Source: Lutraria lutraria
Lineage: Eukaryota; Mollusca; Bivalvia; Venerida; Mactridae
Direction: 5' to 3'
Length of the DNA: 64,000 nucleotides
Assembly: GCA_964023205.1 (NCBI GenBank)
Contig: OZ026847.1
Coordinates: 34,661,913 to 34,725,912 of the forward strand
The first letter of the stretch is position 1. Each line of letters begins with the position of its first letter. Shown here piece by piece: positions 56,701 to 64,000 of the stretch. Below the pieces are notes generated by a model. It was not told where the DNA came from, did no database searches, and saw nothing but the letters and a program-made list of their open reading frames with translations. The position numbers were made by a program, and so were the translations under genes.

Positions 56701-59327
56701 ATGATTTGTTAAGTGCTTAAATCTGTATTCCAGAATTAAAAGCAGAACACGTGTTTAAAGTACAAAATGTTTTTATGAGAATCTACAAAATCTTAAAATC
56801 CGAATTTTGTTTGAATTCTCCGTTTCTTAAATTCACACCAAAATGCACGAGCGACAGTAAATACTTAATATCTCATCACTTCAAAGCACCTGGATTTATC
56901 TCAAATCGTGTTCCACTGACTTCAGCAGAATATATGCACGAGACTCACGTGAATTATTTATCGATAATCAAATCAATCAATTTCATCCTCTTAATTAACG
57001 AGAAATCACGTGACAATAACATGAAACGAATGGAAAACAAACAGTGTATGTTTTCTTATTAAAGAATCCTGATTTGGATCGATGAGAAGTCCCGGATGTA
57101 CAGAATAACATCAAACATTAATGATATAGAGAAACTAATTAGATTATACCAAACTTGTTATTGACCAAACATTTATTATGCAATTATGCCATATGTCGTA
57201 AAACCGCGTGTAAGTAACGTAAACTGGCGCTGCTCGAACTACTGTACGTCTGATATTGGACAAAAAGACGTCAGAGGTAAATTTGTGACAACATCTGCAG
57301 GTCATTATTAAATCATGAAGACATCATGTTCATACAACTATGAGAATAAAATTTGAGGAAACTGAAATGACTACTGGGATTCTTAGACCAAATATTTGAA
57401 CGAAATAACCACAAGTTCTAACAACAATAGAATTTGAATGATTTGAAGTTAAATAAGAAATCAGTACTTTGTTGTTGATATCTTTTTTTTTAAAAAATAG
57501 ACCAAACAACCACTTAATTTAACCATTCTATGCTGTACATTCTTAAACATATTTACATACAACTTCAGCCATTGGATAATGAAATATTCTATAATTTCAT
57601 TCATTTTACCAGCGGCGGTCGTACTAGCCTGTTTTTTTTTCAAATTGAATGATAGTTCAGCTTCAAGTCACTCGCCGGGACGCATGATTTTGATGCGAAC
57701 TAATGTACTACGCTTTTCTGCACCACCATGTAAGTGTTAACTTGACTAGTTCCCGTTTCAGGTAGCAGTGCAAGTCTATGTAAGTTCTGTTTTCATGAGT
57801 CATTTCAGTACTTTGATTATAGCAAGCATTACGTCGACTGCTTTAATAAACTTTAGATTAAATGTCCGTCTGCTGGTGTATTTTATCTAATCTGTTATGA
57901 TAGATCGAAGATATTGATTTTTGATCAAATTAACCAGGCGGATAATTAAAGTATTTTATTGTTAATCTGTGTATAGACTTTAGTTTTTAGATCCAATTTC
58001 AAATATTTTATTAATGTGGAGATGTGTACACGTTAGGTTTAAAAACACATCATAAAACAGATGTCTGGTTAGTTACTATGGCAACATTTGCCTGGAATGT
58101 TTCATAAACCCTTTTTTCACAATCGATCAAAACTGAACAATGCTGATATAAAAAATAAAGATTTTTTCTTTTATGTCCTGTCCAATCTTGTCATCATCAG
58201 TTATTGCTTGGTATTTTAAAATTAAAACTAGATCAATTATTTCAAGTGTTAAGCGGATATTTCTTCGTAAAACTCATTAAATTTGTTCATATTATGTGAA
58301 TGGTTCTATCTGTCTGTAAACAGTGTCTAATGATTATATACAATATAGGCATACAAGTGAAGATATATTGGGAGTATTTTTTCAATATGACAAAATACAA
58401 AATCAATACTGACTAAAATATCTACGTCTGTATTCGGTTATTTATATTCTTTTCCGATGTACACAGTTTTATTGCAGCCTGTTTGAGTCATTTTTCAGCT
58501 TGAGTTTCTCATGATATGTGGTTACGGTTCGCACTTACAATGGCCGAGTTGAGCACCAAGTCACTACTTGTCCCAAACATGTACAACCAAACGAACTGAC
58601 TATAATAATATCTATTTTTCACTTATCGAAAGCCGTCGTTGGCGACTGAGCATGATAGTTTAGGGAGAAAATTTTATACAGTTTTCGGATCACAACTTTA
58701 TTTAAGAACAATTTTTGCATGATCTGTGTCAAGAAAAACTTTCATATACATCACAGTCATTAAAATGCTTACAGGATAAAGTCTCGTCATTTTTCAGATA
58801 TTGATTATTTGATCAATTTCTTTAGCTACTTCACATTCTGATGAGTTTTCCCACACCTGGGAGCTGAATAAATACATCTACTTAGCACAGTACCTATTGA
58901 TCAAAATTCAATGATTATCTCACAAACGGATCAAATATTAAATATGAATGTAAAAAAATAATTTCGTTCACTGGGCATTTAATAATGTAAATGTTATTAT
59001 TAAAAGATAAAACTTATATTCACTACCTATTTGTATGCATGGACAAACGTCGGAAATTCTATTGAGAAATGTAATCATAACTATTGAAATATACATTTAA
59101 CAAAATTTCCAAAACTAATTTGAGATATGTTTGGGTGAAGTAAACCGACGTGACAAATACGAGATCTCAACTTCAGTCATCATTTTTTAAATTTCTGATT
59201 AATTTGGTTGCTCTGGTGAAATGAAGATAAGAATCCTGTTTACCTGTATATCTGGTCCGGTTCGTCTGTCCCCTGTCAGCCGGATGTCCGGTAAGTCACT
59301 CTTACTCCAATATGCGAACTGACTCAT
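44701..59327 (-). CDS. Class C-I TRIM-type RING protein (RING, B-boxes, coiled coil, FN3)
   Basis: Eight coding exons reconstructed on the minus strand, all with GT-AG borders and matching phases: 59327-59244, 50403-49552, 49336-49241, 48985-48755, 47177-47054, 46803-46652, 46091-45881, 44912-44701 (1962 bp, 653 residues). Exon 2 encodes a RING (CPICLE..CSHVLC..CPVC), a Ser/Asn-rich linker, B-box 1 (CQHC..CTSC..CATC..H..H) and a degenerate B-box 2 lacking several Cys. Exons 3-5 are coiled coil/COS-like, and exons 6-7 make one FN3 domain. Exon 8 gives most of a second FN3 (YEFVILAYN) and the stop; no SPRY is seen. The order fits the MID/TRIM9/TRIM36-type E3 ligases that bind microtubules. The first exon is inferred; ATG 50316 is the alternative start. 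Confidence 0.75.
48606..48692 (+). repeat. pogo/Tigger-like terminal fragment in a TRIM intron
   Basis: CAGTAAAACCTCGATTGTCC followed by three spaced TCCGAA motifs is typical of pogo/Tigger ends. Only one end is present. Confidence 0.45.
50690..50760. repeat. CT-rich microsatellite
   Basis: Runs of CTCTCT and CACTCTCACTCT ending in about ten uninterrupted CT units. Confidence 0.95.
51870..52170 (-). repeat. SINE-like segment with a Pol III B-box
   Basis: The minus strand reads GCAGGGTTCGAATCC near 51945-51931, a perfect B-box (GGTTCGAATCC) as in tRNAs, in a GC-richer block than its surroundings. No full tRNA cloverleaf could be drawn, so a tRNA-derived SINE is the more likely reading. Confidence 0.35.
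53442..53458. repeat. Run of 17 G
   Basis: An uninterrupted G17 tract, a likely length-variable and possibly G-quadruplex-forming site. Confidence 0.95.
56335..56365. repeat. GGAC/AGAC microsatellite
   Basis: Five GGAC units followed by AGAC units. Confidence 0.9.
56554..57012. promoter_or_regulatory. Cluster of six CACGTG E-boxes
   Basis: CACGTG occurs at 56554, 56601, 56626, 56748, 56946 and 57007. Three have the TCACGTGA form, one of them TCACGTGAC, which is the CLEAR-type site of TFEB/MITF factors. By chance about one CACGTG is expected per 4 kb. A candidate intronic enhancer. Confidence 0.55.
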
Positions 59328-59330
59328 TGT

Positions 59331-62300
59331 CTGAAAAATATATGTATCAAGTATAAAAACATATACAATGTAGATTTATGCTCACCAACATACATGAGCA
59401 TGTCTGGCTCAAATTCAAGCTCAATAACAAGCATGTATTCAATTTATGCCAATTTATGCTCACTCACAGAGATAAGCTCAGCAGATTACAATTTATGTTC
59501 ATTTACATACATGACGCTAGTCCATGCTCACAGAGATGTGACTGAAGAATGATCAGTTATGTGAGAAACACCGTGAATATAGAAGCATGATTCGTGAGCA
59601 CAGGATTAACTTATAGAGATGTTTGATTAAATAAAAGTGTTTCCTAACCAACACGATCAATAATGGAGAATTAAAAAGACATGCTAGCTATCTGAATTAT
59701 ACACCTTAACCAACATACAATATGGAATCCAACATTAGGTATTTGTTAATAAAACACGACCTAATCAGATAGTTTTATATCTAGGAGTGTCTAAACTATT
59801 AAAAAGACATTTAATTACATCAAAGTTTTATTTAATTCAAAAGTAATTCAAATTGTTTGAGAGCAATTACGGATTAACGTTGGGTTATACAAACATGATT
59901 TATTGAGATTGGTGAACTATTTATTACGTTGATTTGACAAAACTTAATAGCTTACCGGGATTATTTTGGGAGTATAAATTTACGTGAACAAATTTATGGT
60001 GATTCGTGAAGTATTGTGGGGTTAACATTAAAGGTGTGTTTAAAGGACAAACGTTCTGTGGCCCCGAGAATGTTTTTTTTTCAAGGATCTATTTAGCTAT
60101 AAACAAAATGTACAAATTTATACCCTCTTTTAAAACAACATTTTTACACAATATTTAGTATACTCATCTATAATTATTCAATTTCAGAGCATGTCAGTAG
60201 ATTTTAAATCACTCTGCGTTTTTCACGTGCTGCACGTGTCTTCCCCGATGAACCGCACGAGATTTTGCACACTTTTCATGGATAACCGGAAGTACACACG
60301 AAATCCTCGCTTTATAACCATTAAAAAAATCTCGTGCATTTTTTACAGAATTTCGTGCCACTAGTATTAATGCAAAATAAGGACGCTGTTAGATATAATT
60401 ATAGAATGCTATAATATACATGTATTTTCTAGTATCATTTTACATACCACAAAGTCCCGGAAATATCGGAAAGCAAACTTTTATTCAACAAACATCACAT
60501 TTTGTGAACGACTTGTTGATGTCTATGCTTTGAACATTGATAAGACACATTTAAAATATTAAATAAAACATAAACATAACATTTTCCCACATTTTCGTTT
60601 TCTCAGAATTCTATTTTTCTTTCTTGTGCATGTCACGTCACATATGTTTGAAATATATATGTTCTCTATTACAATGGTTTTTTTCATGGATACGTCGAAT
60701 AAAGAATTAACCTGTATATCACCAAGGTTGTGCTTTCACCATAAAAATGTTCCTTATTACAAAAGATATGGATACATACCTTATATAACCAGAAAATCCA
60801 AATAAATTATCGATAATTATCATGAATATCATAAACTTCGATTTATCAAGCAACCATTTTTATCTACATGAATCAGTCGTTACATATGTTGCTACTCGAG
60901 CGAATTCAAGCCCTCGCGTTAATTGAAGAATGAAAGATACTTATTTGTTAAAATACTTATATATACATAAAGTATACACATATACACTCATAATTTGATA
61001 ATCAATTACCAAAGTTGAATTGGAAGTTAACATATTTATTCATTTTAATTGAACAATTAATGTATCGATTGTCAATAGTTATGAATATTTTTTTATTAAC
61101 AATGAAAACTATATTTTTCCCACCGATTTTTAAAGGTCAGTTCTTTCATTATACATGTACCTACATATACATGTATATCAAAACGTAATCCGCTTAAGTC
61201 ACCGCGAAATATTATCGATAAATAATCGACATATTGTAGGTAAATAAAAGCCACATTTAATCCATAAATGGCTTTTAAATATTGTAGCTAATGCAATAAA
61301 TGTACACATATTATACATGTATGTTTTTTACATGATCCAACTAAACGAATGAAGATACAAGCTCCAATATCCAGACGACAAAATCCACGTGTCTTAATAT
61401 TTATCATTATTTAAAATTTATATAAATTTAAATCGAACTGTCAAATTCGTAGCAGTTCAAATATTTATAAAACTTAGGTATTTAATTTGTGGATAAAAAA
61501 ACATGAAATGTATAAACAGCAGACGAGCTTGTGTGATTAATAATATTTTATACCTGACATGAAATTGACAAAACAATGAGGCGTTTAAATATTCACCAGA
61601 TTTAAAGATAAGCTGAATGTAAAATTTATGTAGTCACGTTTCTGATGTATTTAAATATTAAAGAAGACATAACGAACGTTGTTAATTAGTAAATAAATAA
61701 TTTATTACCTAAGAAATTGTCGATGCATGGCAGTATATAGAAACGAATCTATTTCAAATATTCCTCCGAGATTTTGAACTAATTACTATTTTCTGTACCA
61801 TTTTAAGTAACTTTCACAGAAGAATATCGTTCCGTATACAAAATGTAAAGTCCGTCTGAATTTATGTTATATTAGATTTCATTTTAAACTTTTAAACATA
61901 GATTAGAAGCGTTAAATCACTGGCAGTATAGAAGTTCGCTGTGGTTTCATATATCTACAAATGTAAAGATTTGTACAAAGTTAAGCCGACCAATAAACAA
62001 ATAATCTTTTCTAAAACAAATGCTAACTGTGGTATATAATAGAATATTGTCGTAGCCGAGTGATTATGGATTACTAAATACACATTTTGTATACAACAGT
62101 CTACAGTGAATTGATTTCGAAGATTAATTGAGCGAAAATAAAAGAAAAATTCTTTTGAAAATATTGATTCAGTATAGAAATGATTACTATTCGCGAAGTG
62201 TTGGAATTTTTTTGTCCAACAATGAGCCGACAATATTTTATTTATTGAAAAGTTTTTTGTAAACTTTAGTGAAATATTTCAGATAAATGAAAACTCATTT

Positions 62301-63073
62301 ATATTAATAATAGAAAGCGGGGAAAACTGAATGCTTAACTAAACATGATACAAAGTTTGTACAAACTTGTGAAACCTGGTGATAAACGAGGCTTTAAATC
62401 TAGACAGGAAAATAATATACCAAAAACTAATTAATTGAACTCTTATGGTAAATTTATTCTTCAATATTCAATAGAATGACACTTGTATAAATCAAAATGT
62501 ACGATTTTAAATAATGTGCAGAAATTTAAGCTACGAGTGTGATAATACCGTTTCGGTTGAAAAAAAAATGTATAAAACACTCAGTTTATTTTAGTGCACG
62601 TATTATTTACTCAATTTTAGGTTTTGAATCTTCAATTAAGCAATTTTAGCTATCATGCATTATTAAAGATCATTTGGTTTCTTTCAAACAAATGAGGTAT
62701 GTATTATGGTTCGCAAGTATGGGGTTATGAATATTGCCATAGCATTACACAATAATTTCTGTAGAATACAACTAGGTCATAACTACAACTAAATCTTTTT
62801 TTACTATCTGCATATAGCTCTAGTTGCTGAGACTGAAATAGTCCGAACAATTTCTATACATGCATTATATAAACTACTTCAAATTACTACTTTGACTCAC
62901 AGAATAAACCCAGTTACATCTTGAAGTTGGTTTTGTTTAAATAAGGAAACCAAAGCATTTCAGCTGCCTTTAAAGAAAGTGTACTAAACTTGGTGTGGTC
63001 CAAATTATTGTCAGCTTCCTACATGTATATGGTGTGAAAAAATACTATGTACATTACATTTCACATATAGACC
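59331..63073. other. Upstream of the TRIM coding region, no gene seen
   Basis: AT-rich, with some locally repeated words (ATGCTCAC, TTTATG) near 59380-59520 and two adjacent CACGTG sites at 60224-60238. The promoter and any 5' untranslated exon of the TRIM gene may lie here but could not be placed. Confidence 0.4.
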
Positions 63074-63300
63074 TACCGGTACCTCCGTGGTCAAGTGGTT
63101 AAGATAGCTGACTTCAAATTACTGTAACCTCTTACTGACAGAGGGTTGTGGATTAGAGCCCAGCTACCGACCATGTCTATGTGAGAAAGTTGGAAGTTGC
63201 CTACGGAGGATGGGAGTTTAGTACTGGTTCATTCCTGGAACGATGGTTAGGTGAACTGTCTGCTTTATATGACTCTGACTGGTGAAAAGGGATGTAAAAA
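63074..63300 (+). repeat. tRNA-derived SINE
   Basis: CTCCGTGGTCAAGTGGTTAA followed by GATAGCTGACTTC resembles the 5' half of a tRNA including a Pol III A-box, and GGGTTGTGGATTAGAGCCC resembles a degenerate B-box at roughly the expected spacing. A non-tRNA body follows. Too degenerate for a working tRNA. Confidence 0.5.
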
Positions 63301-64000
63301 TCGAAGTAACATAAAATTTCACAGATATCATACTAACATGTTCCTTTTACATATACATGTACTGGTCTGGTATCTATAACTTCACAGTTTATATTTATAT
63401 GCTCGACTTACTGATGTAACCAAATAATTATAATCTACACAAACCTACTGATTAGTCAGTTTGTCATATTGTCAGAATAACAAGTGACCTTCTATTGATC
63501 AACAGACAAATTACAGTAAAATACATTTGTAAAGTTATAGTGAACTCTGATATGGTGTAGAATCAGATACAGTGAAGTATGTATTTTCCCAGAATTTTAT
63601 TTCATTGTTATCAATTTGATAGAGTAATTTTTTTTCTCTAAAACTGTGTTTGGACTGTTTTTAAAGTCAAACAAATCATTTATAAAAGCATTACAAAAAC
63701 AACAACATAATTTATCAAGTTTTATTTATCTTACTATCAAAGAAATGTTTTAAATAGAATCCTATACATACAAAAATTTAAAGAAATAATTTTTTAATTC
63801 ATACATCAATAATAAGATGGTGAAGTGGGATTTTTCATAAAAAAAGTTTACATTTTACCAACATTATATCTGCCTGTAAATTACAATCTGCAATAATCAA
63901 AGTTCATTCAGAATCAAGAACACACAGGGACTGGATGCTACATAGAGTATAAGTCTAACCTCCAGCCCTGCGGAATATACTTAAAAGCAAATATTAAGTT
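63301..64000. other. Intergenic, nothing recognised
   Basis: AT-rich sequence to the window end, no credible gene. Confidence 0.4.

Larger units (their letters stand above)
50404..59243 (-). other. Long first intron of the TRIM gene
   Basis: About 8.8 kb without a credible exon. Contains a CT microsatellite (50690-50760), a SINE-like segment (51870-52170), a G17 run (53442-53458), a GGAC/AGAC microsatellite (56335-56365) and the E-box cluster (56554-57012). Open frames at 55896-56096 and 56751-57062 show no domain. Confidence 0.55.

Noticed and set aside
56751..57062. 103-residue frame
   Set aside because: No domain or codon bias; it overlaps the E-box cluster and lies in the TRIM intron.
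63074..63160. Functional tRNA gene
   Set aside because: A- and B-box-like blocks are present, but the B-box is degenerate and no cloverleaf forms; a SINE head is the better reading.

Overview
The window looks like nuclear DNA from a lophotrochozoan animal, most likely a bivalve mollusc. It is AT-rich and has spliced genes with GT-AG introns, an expanded RING-less B-box/beta-propeller (TRIM-like) family, L1-type LINEs, Tc1 and Harbinger fragments, tRNA-derived SINEs and microsatellites. The species cannot be named from sequence alone.

Bases 1-5.7 kb hold the right part of a virus-like DNA element of Polinton/Maverick/adintovirus type. Its gene for a protein-primed family B DNA polymerase runs off the left edge of the window. 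Four compact intronless genes follow: a two-zinc-knuckle protein, a 74-residue protein with an RNF11-like acylation N-terminus and two LYPDL late-domain motifs, an acidic coiled-coil protein, and a Gln/Tyr-rich repeat protein. Three of these four genes end in histone-type 3' stem-loops instead of a poly(A) signal. TATA boxes, TCAAGGTCA-type sites and a CCAAT repeat array lie in their promoters.

Bases 5.7-8.8 kb are non-coding, with a Harbinger-like repeat and an internally deleted Tc1 transposase. Bases 8.8-24 kb carry four tandem two-exon B-box/coiled-coil/beta-propeller genes at a spacing of about 4.45 kb; a fifth copy lies at 40.7-42.8 kb. Copy 3 has a nonsense codon, and copy 4 has lost its last propeller blades through a 397-bp deletion. 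All five have an ISRE-like GAAANCGAAAGT site just before the start codon, which suggests IRF control and an immune role. Each tandem unit also carries a cluster of CpG-rich palindromes.

Bases 24.9-40.1 kb are a transposon-rich gap between copies 4 and 5. It holds a Harbinger-type element with a decayed Myb-like gene, a decayed duplicate of the terminal FN3 exon of the right-hand TRIM gene, a relic of a B-box gene, an apparently intact LINE, and a second, broken LINE. In both LINEs ORF2 follows ORF1 in the same frame directly after a TAG stop and has no ATG before the endonuclease domain.

Bases 44.7-59.3 kb hold a minus-strand class C-I TRIM gene, reconstructed here as eight coding exons in consistent phase (RING, B-box 1, degenerate B-box 2, coiled coil, FN3 and a partial second FN3). 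Its 8.8-kb first intron contains a cluster of six CACGTG E-boxes in 459 bp. The remainder, to 64 kb, has no recognisable gene apart from a SINE.
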